From assembly GCA_005878665.1 (NCBI GenBank), contig VBLR01000168.1:1-6349 (forward strand): 6,349 bases of DNA, read 5' to 3'. The DNA is from Methanobacteriota archaeon. Its GTDB lineage: Archaea > Thermoplasmatota > Thermoplasmata > RBG-16-68-12. Shown piece after piece: positions 1-6,312 of the stretch. The notes below the pieces were generated by a model. It saw only the letters and a list, made by a program, of their open reading frames with translations. It was not told where the DNA came from and made no database searches. Both the position numbers and the translations under genes were made by a program. The first letter of the stretch is position 1; each line of letters starts with the position of its first letter.

Positions 1-1368
1 GTCGACGTAGGTCGAGAGGCTCGCCGAGGTGTACGGAATCTCGGACGCGGCGAACGCGTTGAGCAACCAGACGACGTCCATGTCGGCCGCGTCCAGGTAC
101 CGTTTCGTGAAGTCGACGAACCGGGGCAGGTCTCCCGTTCCGGCGTCGTCCGGATAGAGGTACCCCGCGCCGCTCGGAGCGGCGATGAACCGATCGATGG
201 GCGTGGCGCTGTCGTAATACATGTCGAGGAGCGGCGGCGCGAGGTCGACGAGGAGGGGATTCAGGCTCCACGCGAATGAGAGGTTGCCGCGAGGCGATTG
301 CGACCAGAGGTCCCACATCCGGCCCGCGACGAAGTCCAGGTTGTCACCGTCGGGGACCGCGAGGACTACGTACGTCTTGTCCTGGAGGACGGGCGTCGGG
401 CTGGCGGTCGAAGACGCCTGCCGATGGGTCTCGTTTCGTCCGAGGGCGGTGAGGACGGAGAGGTTCGGCAGGTCCTGTACGCCGACGACGAACTTGCCTG
501 CGGCGGACGCCATTTGCACGAACGAGTTTTCCTCCGTCAGTGTGGGGCTGTTGAACCAGCCGAGGATCGGGATGCCACGCGGAGCGGCCTGCAGAATCCG
601 CATCGTCGCGGCGGCCTCGAACGGCGACGCCAACATCCCCTGCGTCAGGTAGAACACGAAGGTCCCGGTCTGAACGAGGTAATCGCGGATCGCCCACCGG
701 TCCGGTGGCAGAATCGCGAGGAGGTACGGGTACGAGGACGGATACAGCTCCCGGAGCGCCCGGTCGTACGCGCCGATCGCGTCGAGGGCCGTCCAGTCCC
801 CCCTGTGGGCGTAGTCGAAGAGGACCGACAGGCCATACCGGCCGGCCAACCATGAGGCGAGGTCCGGGCCGACGAGCACCGCTCGCTGTTGGGCCGCCAT
901 GACCGTTCCGATGTCAATCGACTCGGGTCGCTGCGGATCGTAGATGATGAGCCCCTTGGCGACCCGAACGTACGCGTCAAGCGCCGACTGCGCCGACAGG
1001 ATGTCGTACGTCACATTGTAACGCGAGGCGAGATACGCCAACATCCGCGAGGTGTTCCCCGCGACGCCGGGGACGTCGAGGTAGAGTTCGACCGAGGCGC
1101 GGTTCACGAGGCCTTGCAGCGACGTCATGAGGAGCCGCATCGACAAGTTGGCGTTCGCGTCAATCCTCACGGCGTGCAATAGGGGTCCCATCGGGAACGT
1201 CGGAAACGGGCCCTGGGTCGGCGGCATCCGAGATTGCGCGGCGGTGGGAGCCGGCGGGCCCGGCCACAGAAGGTTCGCGAGGACGACGAGGAGGATGAGA
1301 CCCGCAAGAATCGTGGCTGCGACGCGGATCGCTCGGCGATTCCGGTCGAAGCTCGCGACCATGTCCAT
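1..1368 (-). CDS. GxGYxYP-family putative glycoside hydrolase, membrane-anchored (C-terminus outside window)
   Basis: The reading frame is open for 456 codons from ATG at 1368 to the left edge, with no stop, so the gene is cut by the window. Residues 1-16 are short and basic (RNRR). Residues 17-36 form one hydrophobic segment ending LLWP, a signal anchor or signal peptide, so the rest should lie outside the cell. A Pro-rich linker follows. The N-terminal domain has a family-like LQGLVNR stretch with ELYLDV just after it, GLIIYDP, and later RDYLVQTGTFVFYL. The C-terminal domain begins near VPDGDN (residues 338-343) and contains GAGYLYP at 400-406, an exact match to the GxGYxYP signature that names the family. 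Family members are thought to be carbohydrate-active, but I know of no established substrate or reaction. A second in-frame ATG at 1362 is an equally possible start. The family call is strong; the enzymatic role is inferred from the family name only. Confidence 0.85.
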   Translation of the reverse strand, partial: MDMVASFDRNRRAIRVAATILAGLILLVVLANLLWPGPPAPTAAQSRMPPTQGPFPTFPMGPLLHAVRIDANANLSMRLLMTSLQGLVNRASVELYLDVPGVAGNTSRMLAYLASRYNVTYDILSAQSALDAYVRVAKGLIIYDPQRPESIDIGTVMAAQQRAVLVGPDLASWLAGRYGLSVLFDYAHRGDWTALDAIGAYDRALRELYPSSYPYLLAILPPDRWAIRDYLVQTGTFVFYLTQGMLASPFEAAATMRILQAAPRGIPILGWFNSPTLTEENSFVQMASAAGKFVVGVQDLPNLSVLTALGRNETHRQASSTASPTPVLQDKTYVVLAVPDGDNLDFVAGRMWDLWSQSPRGNLSFAWSLNPLLVDLAPPLLDMYYDSATPIDRFIAAPSGAGYLYPDDAGTGDLPRFVDFTKRYLDAADMDVVWLLNAFAASEIPYTSASLSTYVD

Positions 1369-1418
1369 CCTGCGGCGCGCGCGACCCTGGGCCGCCGGGA
1401 TTGCGGCAGCGAGCGGAC

Positions 1419-1428
1419 GGCTATAGCC
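1419..1428 (-). promoter_or_regulatory. Possible TATA box for the GxGYxYP gene
   Basis: GGCTATAGCC is a perfect 10-base palindrome with the only AT-rich core upstream of the minus-strand start. Transcription starting about 26 bases away would fall near 1397 and leave a leader of about 29 bases. No good ribosome site is visible in that leader. Weak evidence: the core is short and lies inside a palindrome. Confidence 0.3.
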
Positions 1429-1477
1429 TTTCCTGATTTGGCCGAATCACTTTCAGCGGCCTCCCCCCAGGCGGGCC

Positions 1478-1483
1478 TTTAAA
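1478..1483 (+). promoter_or_regulatory. TATA-like box for the radical SAM gene
   Basis: TTTAAA stands out in a GC-rich stretch. Its centre is about 25.5 bases before the ATG at 1506, the usual archaeal spacing from TATA box to transcription start. It is too close to the first in-frame ATG at 1488 to serve it, so the transcript would be leaderless and begin at 1506. Confidence 0.6.
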
Positions 1484-1505
1484 CCTCATGCCTTCTGTCT
1501 CAGGC

Positions 1506-2402
1506 ATGGAGGAACTCCTCGGCGTACACGTCCCACCCCCGCGTGAATTGTTCGAGATCCGCGAAGTCCACGTGTCTTCGGCGCTGCGGCGCGACCCGTT
1601 ACCCGGGATTGATTATTCCTTCAACCCGTACATCGGATGCTACCACGGGTGCACCTTCTGCTATGTGCCGCGGCTCCTCCAGATCGATCGGAACACGTGG
1701 GGCGCCTCCGTGGTCGTGAAGAGGAATGCGGCGACCGTCCTAGCGAAGGAAGTGAGGCGTCTTCCCAGGGGACTCGTCGCGATCTCGACCGCGACGGATC
1801 CGTACCAATTCGTCGAGGGGAAGTATCGAATCACCCGCCACGCGCTCGAAGTGCTCCAGAGGGCTCAGTGGCCGGTGTCCGTCCTCTCTCGAGCCCCGCT
1901 CATGATTCGGGACATCGACCTCTTCACGCAGTTCCGCGAGATCGAGGTCGGCATGTCCGTCCCAACACTCGATGACCGCGCCAGGGCGCTCCTGGAACCC
2001 TGGGCGCCGCCGATCGATTCGCGGCTCCGCTGCCTTCGCGCCCTCGCCGACGCCGGCCTCACGACATTCGTCGGTTTCGCTCCTGCGTACCCGCCGACCG
2101 ACGGTTGGTCTCCGAATGAAATCGCGGAGGTGTTCGCGGAGGCGGGCGTCAAGAAGATGTTCACGCGCGCCCTCGATCCGCGATGGGGCGTCCCTGAAGC
2201 GATCGCGAAGCGTCTCGAGGGATCAGACCTCGCACCGGACCTCCTCCGGCTCGGCGATCTCGACACGATCGCTCCGTTCGTGTCCCGGCTCGCGGAAGCG
2301 TGCCGGGCTCGCGGGATCGATTTTCGAAACGCGTTCGAGTTTCGGATGGCCGATTCCAATCAGAGCTTCGGATCGCCGGCAAAGGCTCTTGGGAGCCGGT
2401 AG
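1506..2402 (+). CDS. Radical SAM protein, spore-photolyase-like (SplB/Rv2578c type, COG1533)
   Basis: The protein is 298 residues from ATG 1506; an in-frame ATG at 1488 would add six residues. Residues C45, C49 and C52 form the CxxxCxxC motif within NPYIGCYHGCTFCYVP, which should bind a 4Fe-4S cluster and S-adenosylmethionine for radical chemistry. Downstream are TDPYQ (97-101) followed by VEGKYRITR, then LMIRDIDLF and VGMSVPTLDD, a pattern typical of the COG1533 'DNA repair photolyase' group. True spore photolyase repairs a thymine dimer, but most members of this group have no demonstrated substrate, so repair is only a possibility. Start choice: no ribosome site precedes either ATG, and the TTTAAA at 1478-1483 places the transcript start at 1506. 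It is divergent from the GxGYxYP gene. The 64-base gap before the next gene contains a separate promoter, so it is probably its own transcript. Confidence 0.88.
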   Translation: MEELLGVHVPPPRELFEIREVHVSSALRRDPLPGIDYSFNPYIGCYHGCTFCYVPRLLQIDRNTWGASVVVKRNAATVLAKEVRRLPRGLVAISTATDPYQFVEGKYRITRHALEVLQRAQWPVSVLSRAPLMIRDIDLFTQFREIEVGMSVPTLDDRARALLEPWAPPIDSRLRCLRALADAGLTTFVGFAPAYPPTDGWSPNEIAEVFAEAGVKKMFTRALDPRWGVPEAIAKRLEGSDLAPDLLRLGDLDTIAPFVSRLAEACRARGIDFRNAFEFRMADSNQSFGSPAKALGSR

Positions 2403-2422
2403 CTCCTCCTCTGACGCCACGA

Positions 2423-2430
2423 ACTATATT
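2423..2430 (+). promoter_or_regulatory. TATA-like box for the pirin/acetolactate synthase unit
   Basis: ACTATATT lies in the 64-base gap after the radical SAM gene. A start about 26 bases downstream (near 2453) would leave a leader of about 14 bases that still includes the GGAG at 2455-2458. Spacing and composition both fit an archaeal promoter. Confidence 0.5.
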
Positions 2431-2454
2431 CGTCGGCGTCGCTTGCCTCGTGCC

Positions 2455-2458
2455 GGAG
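2455..2458 (+). promoter_or_regulatory. Ribosome binding site for pirin gene
   Basis: GGAG ends eight bases before the ATG at 2467. It decides the start: the frame is open far upstream, but that part overlaps the radical SAM gene. The nearer ATG at 2459 is in another frame and gives only a short peptide. Confidence 0.55.
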
Positions 2459-2466
2459 ATGGTGCC

Positions 2467-3219
2467 ATGCCGAGCCCGCAGAAACCCCGAAGCCTGACGA
2501 TCGCCCATGGGGAAATCGATGCGTCGGACAAGACCACGAGCCTTTTATTCCCGAGTCGGGAGCAAGCTCCGTGGCTGCCGTTCGAGCGGTTCGCCGAGAC
2601 GATGACGACCTCGCGCACCAAGCTGGGGCGTCATCCCCACCAGGCCGAGGAGGTCGTCATCTATTTGGTCGACGGGGAGGTCGACCACGTGGACGACTCC
2701 GGCCGGCGCGAGGCGCTGGCCGCAGGATCCGTGGCGGTCCTCACGGCACACGAGGAAATTTCGCACGACATGGAGATGCTGAAAGGCAAGCGTGCGCGCT
2801 GGTTGTCGGTCGTCGTCCGCCTGCCGTGGCACACCGAACCCCCGCCGACCACGGTCCAAATCAAGACGGCGGGAGACGCAAAGGAGGGTTCCGATGGGAC
2901 GGTTCAGAAGCCCGTCGTCGGCCCGCTCGCTCGGGCGGATGCATCGTCCGGTCTGGAATGCACGGACATCGAGTTCGCGCGGAAAGCAACCGGTTTCTTC
3001 CGCATCGGCCTCGATCGCCGCGCGGTGGCGTACGTGCTGGAGGGCTCCGGGATGATCGACGATGTGCCGATCAAGTCCGGATCGGGGGCGCTCCTGGAGA
3101 ACATGTCGGCGGTCGCGATCGGCGGGTCACCCGGATACCGGATCCTCCTCGCCTCCGTTCCGGTTCCGGCGGAACACGAGGAAAAGAGGCCGGACGCGGT
3201 TCGGCTGCGGGTGAAATGA
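2467..3219 (+). CDS. Pirin-family bicupin protein
   Basis: A 250-residue protein, within the usual pirin range. The N-terminal cupin shows HPHQAEE (H56, H58), then IYLVDGEVDHVDDSGR, then LAAGS and EISH (H100). This matches the pirin order HPHxxxE, YVLEGxVEHxDSxG and GIxHSE. The second cupin half has VAYVLEGSGMIDDV followed by GSGALLENMSAVAI, like the pirin C-terminal domain, and carries no obvious metal ligands, as is usual. Human pirin binds iron through three His and one Glu two residues after the last His; here that site is M102, with D101 and E103 beside it, so the fourth ligand may be altered. Some pirins show quercetin 2,3-dioxygenase activity and others bind regulatory or metabolic partners; the role here is unknown. 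It probably heads an operon with the ThDP enzyme 25 bases downstream. Likely cytoplasmic, with no signal peptide. Confidence 0.85.
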   Translation: MPSPQKPRSLTIAHGEIDASDKTTSLLFPSREQAPWLPFERFAETMTTSRTKLGRHPHQAEEVVIYLVDGEVDHVDDSGRREALAAGSVAVLTAHEEISHDMEMLKGKRARWLSVVVRLPWHTEPPPTTVQIKTAGDAKEGSDGTVQKPVVGPLARADASSGLECTDIEFARKATGFFRIGLDRRAVAYVLEGSGMIDDVPIKSGSGALLENMSAVAIGGSPGYRILLASVPVPAEHEEKRPDAVRLRVK

Positions 3220-3244
3220 ACCGCCGCGCGATTCCGGGAGAATA

Positions 3245-4867
3245 ATGAAAGCCGCTCAGCTCCTGGTCTCCTGTCTCGAGAACGAAGGAGTCCGATTCGC
3301 GTTCGGGATCCCAGGGGAAGAGAACCTGGAACTCATGGACGCCCTGCGGGGAAGCGCCGTCCGGTTTGTCCTGACGCGGCACGAAGGCGCCGCCGCGTTC
3401 ATGGCGGACGTCTACGGCCGTCTCTCCGGTCGTGCGGGCGTGTGCCTCGCCACGCTGGGTCCGGGGGCGACCAACCTGGTGACCGGTGTGGCCGACGCGT
3501 TCCTCGACCGGGCGCCGCTCGTGGCCATCACGGCCCAGGCGAATCTGTCGAAGATCCATCGGGAGTCCCATCAGTACGTCGACATCTTGCAGTTGTTCGG
3601 CCGAATCACGAAGTGGAATGCCCGCGTGGAGAGCCCGAACGTTGTCCCGGAAATCGTCCGGAAGGCCTTCAAGCTGGCCGAGGCGGAAAAGCCCGGGTCG
3701 ACCCATGTTGAACTGCCGGAGAACGTGGCGGAAGACGAAGCAGACCCAAACCAGAAGCCACTCCCCCGAGAGGCGGTCGGCGCTCCCAGTCCGGCCCGAG
3801 CGAGCGTCGAACAGGCCGCCCTCCTCATGGGGAAGGCAGAGCGGCCGGTCATCCTCGCGGGCAACGGAGTCATCCGGAACGGATCGTCGGCGGAGTTGAC
3901 GCAATTCGCGGAACGCCTCCACATTCCCGTGGTGACCACGGTGATGGGGAAAGGCGCGATTCCTTGGACCTCCCCGATGAGCCTGTTGACCATCGGCATT
4001 CTCCCGCACGACCACGAGCTCGCCGGACTCGACGATTCCGACCTCGTGATCTGCGTCGGATACGACTTCGTCGAATACGACCCGCGCTCCTGGAACCCTC
4101 GGGGGGACCGACGGATCATTCACGTCGATGGGCTCCCCGCGGAGATTTCCGCCCAGTACATCCCCGAGGTCGAAGTGATTGGTGAAATCCGCGAATCGCT
4201 GGAGACCTTGGGACAGCGAATCAAGAGGGCGCGCCCCTCGGGGCGGTCGCTTCCATCCCGAGACGCGGTCATGAAAACCCTGGAGTCAGAGCTCGGCGAA
4301 CACGGCAGCAAGGCGATGAACCCGCAACGGATTCTCTGGGACCTTCGGGATATCCTGGAACCGGACGACCTGCTCATTTCAGACGTGGGTGCCCACAAGC
4401 TCTGGCTCAGCCGGTTCTTTCGAGTCGAGAAACCCAAGACGATCGTCATCTCGAACGGCCTTTCCCCGATGGGCATTGCCGTGCCGGGTGGGATCGCCGC
4501 GAAGCTGATGGATCCGAACCGTCGGGTGGTGACCCTCAGCGGGGATGGCGGGTTCCTCATGAGCGTCCATGAGCTGGAGACCGCGAGGCGCGAGAACGCT
4601 CCGACCGTGAACGTCGTCTTCCGCGACAGTGGATTGGGTAGCATCCGGTGGAAGCAGATGGCGAAGTTCAACCGCACCGTCGGCACCGAGTTCAGCAACC
4701 CGGACTTTGCCGATCTCGCGAAGGCGTTCGGGCTCCGAGGCTTTCGCGTCGAACATCCGTCTGAACTGAACTCCATCCTGGGAGAAGCATTGGAATCGAA
4801 CGCTCCCTGTCTCGTCGATGTTCCCATCGACTACGGGACGAACCCGTTTCTCCCCCGCGCGCGCTAA
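3245..4867 (+). CDS. alsS: ThDP-dependent enzyme, catabolic acetolactate synthase-like
   Basis: A 540-residue protein with the three-domain plan of the acetolactate synthase/pyruvate oxidase family. The pyrimidine-binding domain has FGIPGEENLELMDAL and RHEGAAAFMA with the expected catalytic E47, then LGPGATNLVTGVADA. The middle domain has VGYDFVEYDPRSWN and IIHVDG. The ThDP/Mg domain has SDVGAHKLWLSRFFR, SNGLSPMGIAVPGGIAA and SGDGGF (D434), with the second metal site at D461. The EYDP..WN and D-G-H-W-SR-FR blocks resemble Bacillus AlsS more than the biosynthetic enzyme. The expected reaction is two pyruvate to 2-acetolactate plus CO2, usually toward acetoin; no acetolactate decarboxylase or small regulatory subunit is next to it. 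Position 460 is Arg where AlsS has Asn. GGAG at 3237-3240 lies four bases before the ATG. A related 2-oxoacid decarboxylase remains possible, so the symbol is provisional. Confidence 0.85.
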   Translation: MKAAQLLVSCLENEGVRFAFGIPGEENLELMDALRGSAVRFVLTRHEGAAAFMADVYGRLSGRAGVCLATLGPGATNLVTGVADAFLDRAPLVAITAQANLSKIHRESHQYVDILQLFGRITKWNARVESPNVVPEIVRKAFKLAEAEKPGSTHVELPENVAEDEADPNQKPLPREAVGAPSPARASVEQAALLMGKAERPVILAGNGVIRNGSSAELTQFAERLHIPVVTTVMGKGAIPWTSPMSLLTIGILPHDHELAGLDDSDLVICVGYDFVEYDPRSWNPRGDRRIIHVDGLPAEISAQYIPEVEVIGEIRESLETLGQRIKRARPSGRSLPSRDAVMKTLESELGEHGSKAMNPQRILWDLRDILEPDDLLISDVGAHKLWLSRFFRVEKPKTIVISNGLSPMGIAVPGGIAAKLMDPNRRVVTLSGDGGFLMSVHELETARRENAPTVNVVFRDSGLGSIRWKQMAKFNRTVGTEFSNPDFADLAKAFGLRGFRVEHPSELNSILGEALESNAPCLVDVPIDYGTNPFLPRAR

Positions 4868-5048
4868 CCGCAGGATTCGTGTCAGAGCCGTAGGCGCGTG
4901 GTTCGCCGGTATCGTTTGTGCCCGGACGCGATTGGGCTGGCTCCGTGCTCCGGGCTCGATCGCAAGCTATGTGGTTCAGGGATGCCGCAATCGCGCCACC
5001 CTTCGGACGTCATCGATGGTTACGATTGCAACGGCCTGGCTCCCGTTT

Positions 5049-5117
5049 CCTCGAGGCGGTCCTTAGGGTAAGGGTGGAGGTCATCGCCTCCAATGCTCAC
5101 CGTGAGCGCTCGGGCCC
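5049..5117. repeat. Cluster of short inverted repeats between convergent genes
   Basis: Three perfect inverted repeats follow one another almost without gaps: CCTTA-GGG-TAAGG at 5061-5073, TGGAGG-TCATCG-CCTCCA at 5075-5092 and GCTCAC-C-GTGAGC at 5095-5107. They are flanked by the palindromes CCTCGAGG (5049-5056), GAGCGCTC (5104-5111) and GGGCCC (5112-5117). The cluster ends just before the stop of the minus-strand gene at 5122 and follows the ThDP gene by about 180 bases. No T-tract follows on either strand, so it is not a standard terminator. It could fold in 3' ends of both transcripts or bind a protein. In the remaining gap, 4868-5048, no gene, tRNA or promoter was seen. Confidence 0.6.
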
Positions 5118-5121
5118 ACGA

Positions 5122-5607
5122 TCACAAGTTCCATGCGACCGTGAACTGTGGCAAGCCTGTCGGACCGACGGCCTCGTACTTCGCGCAGTAGTTGTACGCA
5201 CCGACGGGAAGCAGCGTAGACGACCCGTCCGTGACCCTGATTGCGCCGGTGCGACTGGAGCATGCGCCGGTGTTGACCGCCCCGTTCGCGACATAGATGA
5301 AGAGGCCGGTCGAGTTATAGGGTGCTAGAAAGTTCGTCACCGTAGGAGTGGCGAGCACTGCTCCGGAAGCCGTAAATGCCGGGCTCGTCGTGGGGGTCTG
5401 CGAATTGCACGAGAACGTGATCTGTCCGTTGCCGCCCAGCGTCACATTCGTGGGCGTTGCAGAAGTTGTCGTACAGTTTGCGTTCAACGTTCCGGACGTG
5501 GGTACCGCTGGTTGCGTCTGTTGAATCAGGAGCACAGCGGCGACCAGTCCGACGGCCACCAAAATCGCGAGTAGACTCACTAGCCACAGGTTCTTTCCGG
5601 GTCTCAT
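5122..5607 (-). CDS. Small exported or membrane-anchored Thr/Ser-rich protein, unknown function
   Basis: A 161-residue protein not assigned to a family. It starts with a short basic tail (MRPGK), then one hydrophobic stretch at residues about 7-28, and then QQTQPAVPTSG, a typical exposed linker. The rest is rich in Thr, Ser, Asn, Gly and Val, as in beta-sandwich surface proteins. It has four cysteines (45, 67, 116, 141), which could form two disulfides outside the cell. There are three N-glycosylation sequons: N44-C-T, N54-V-T and N98-S-T. It is best read as a cell-surface or secreted protein with an uncleaved anchor or a signal peptide. It lacks the K/R-G cleavage site of archaeal pilins. 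The start is supported by AGGTG at 5617-5621, nine bases ahead, and by a TATA-like box. It is convergent with the ThDP gene. Confidence 0.75.
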   Translation of the reverse strand: MRPGKNLWLVSLLAILVAVGLVAAVLLIQQTQPAVPTSGTLNANCTTTSATPTNVTLGGNGQITFSCNSQTPTTSPAFTASGAVLATPTVTNFLAPYNSTGLFIYVANGAVNTGACSSRTGAIRVTDGSSTLLPVGAYNYCAKYEAVGPTGLPQFTVAWNL

Positions 5608-5616
5608 TTACTCCCC

Positions 5617-5621
5617 CACCT
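5617..5621 (-). promoter_or_regulatory. Ribosome binding site for the surface-protein gene
   Basis: On the minus strand AGGTG ends nine bases before the ATG at 5607. It pairs with the CACCT near the end of archaeal 16S rRNA, and it supports this start codon. Confidence 0.45.
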
Positions 5622-5650
5622 TTTCCGATGGAGGTGTGTGGGAGTCAGAG

Positions 5651-5658
5651 TACATAAA
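5651..5658 (-). promoter_or_regulatory. TATA-like box for the surface-protein gene
   Basis: TTTATGTA on the minus strand is centred near 5654. A transcript starting about 26 bases downstream (near 5628) would have a leader of about 21 bases that contains the AGGTG ribosome site. The same AT-rich patch could not serve a plus-strand start at 5636 or 5638, because it lies downstream of both. Confidence 0.45.
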
Positions 5659-5803
5659 GCCTCCGGTGGGCCCCCGGCGGCAGAATCCGAGCGGTCCCGG
5701 CGGCAAGCCGGAGCGATCGATCGTCCCGGTCCACGGTTGGCGCGGAATTGGCGAAAGGCCCATCGAGGAACCCGAGCCCTGGGCGGAAGGCTTCCGACGG
5801 AAG

Positions 5804-5811
5804 ACATATTA
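5804..5811 (+). promoter_or_regulatory. Possible TATA box for the right-end gene
   Basis: ACATATTA is the most AT-rich run in this stretch. Its centre is about 28 bases before the in-frame GTG at 5836, so that start would be nearly leaderless. The GGAGG at 5819-5823 is eleven or more bases before the same GTG and is an alternative signal. Confidence 0.35.
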
Positions 5812-5835
5812 CACTTGGCGGAGGTTCGCTACGCC

Positions 5836-6312
5836 GTGGTCGTCGTTGCCAAAATCGGCCTCCTCGGTGAAAAGGGAAAAGTGCGGACGGCAGCCGGAAT
5901 TTTCGGCGTCCATTCCGGCGACGACAACTGGCACACGGTTGAGGGACCGGTGACGGAAGGGGCGGGACGCGTCCGGTACGACGACGAGCGGAGTCTCCTG
6001 GAGATTCAGCGACCCGGGATCAGCCTCTCGATTCACTTCCGACCGGAACTGGAGCACACGACCTTCGAGCTGAACGGGCATCTCTACGAAATCGGGACGA
6101 TGGACTTTGGCGACATCACGATCAAGGAAGGAAACCTCCGTGTGGTGCGAGGCCACGGGACAATCAGCGGCGTCCGGATCCTCGAAGTCGCACCAGAACT
6201 CGAGTCCGTGGAACGGGAACTCGCGTTCGGACTCGCGCTTCGGAGCGCCGCCTTGGACAAGGACCTTTGGGACGAGGACCATCCGTTGTGGACCCGGTCT
6301 GTACTCCGCTGA
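5836..6312 (+). CDS. Conserved-looking protein of unknown function (start uncertain)
   Basis: From GTG 5836 the product is about 158 residues, soluble-looking, with alternating beta-type segments and no membrane segment. Codons here are strongly G-rich in first position and GC-rich in third, supporting this frame. It has KIGLLGEKGKVRTAAGIFG, then SLLEIQRPGISLSIHF, TFELNGHLYEIGTMDFGDITI, and a C-terminal helix-like ELAFGLALRSAALDKD before an acidic tail. I do not recognise the family. The FELNGH...EIG pattern followed by a late aliphatic helix loosely recalls LURP-one/scramblase-like proteins, but this is only an impression. The frame is open back to GTG 5638 (225 residues), yet the added part is Arg-rich, with third-position GC near 55% against about 74% downstream in a hand count, so a later start is preferred. 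TTG at 5815 is another option. The 37 bases after the stop hold nothing recognised. Confidence 0.6.
   Translation: MVVVAKIGLLGEKGKVRTAAGIFGVHSGDDNWHTVEGPVTEGAGRVRYDDERSLLEIQRPGISLSIHFRPELEHTTFELNGHLYEIGTMDFGDITIKEGNLRVVRGHGTISGVRILEVAPELESVERELAFGLALRSAALDKDLWDEDHPLWTRSVLR

Noticed and set aside
221..1482. Several plus-strand open frames at the left end
   Set aside because: They are mostly antisense to the GxGYxYP gene, whose minus-strand frame has family motifs throughout. The plus frames are Arg-rich with no motif.
1972..2466. In-frame upstream extension of the pirin reading frame
   Set aside because: It overlaps the radical SAM gene in another frame and gives an Arg/Ser-rich sequence. 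Pirin similarity and a ribosome site begin at 2455-2467.
3071..4123. 350-codon open frame on the minus strand
   Set aside because: It lies opposite the well-conserved acetolactate synthase and pirin genes. Its composition is that of a GC-rich antisense shadow (many Arg, Gly, His), with no recognisable motif.
5061..5107. Intrinsic terminator reading of the hairpin cluster
   Set aside because: No T-rich run follows any stem on either strand, and archaeal termination relies on T-tracts rather than hairpins.
4868..5121. tRNA or small coding gene in the convergent gap
   Set aside because: No cloverleaf arms or T-loop could be matched. Plus-strand frames here run into the minus-strand gene and show no motif or ribosome site.
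5545..5607. Archaeal type IV pilin signal at the start of the surface protein
   Set aside because: The hydrophobic segment is pilin-like in length, but there is no K/R-G cleavage site followed by a Q/E-containing mature N-terminus.
5809..6282. 157-codon minus-strand frame opposite the right-end gene
   Set aside because: It looks fairly protein-like, but the plus strand has the strong first-position G bias of true codons, so the minus frame is best explained as its mirror.
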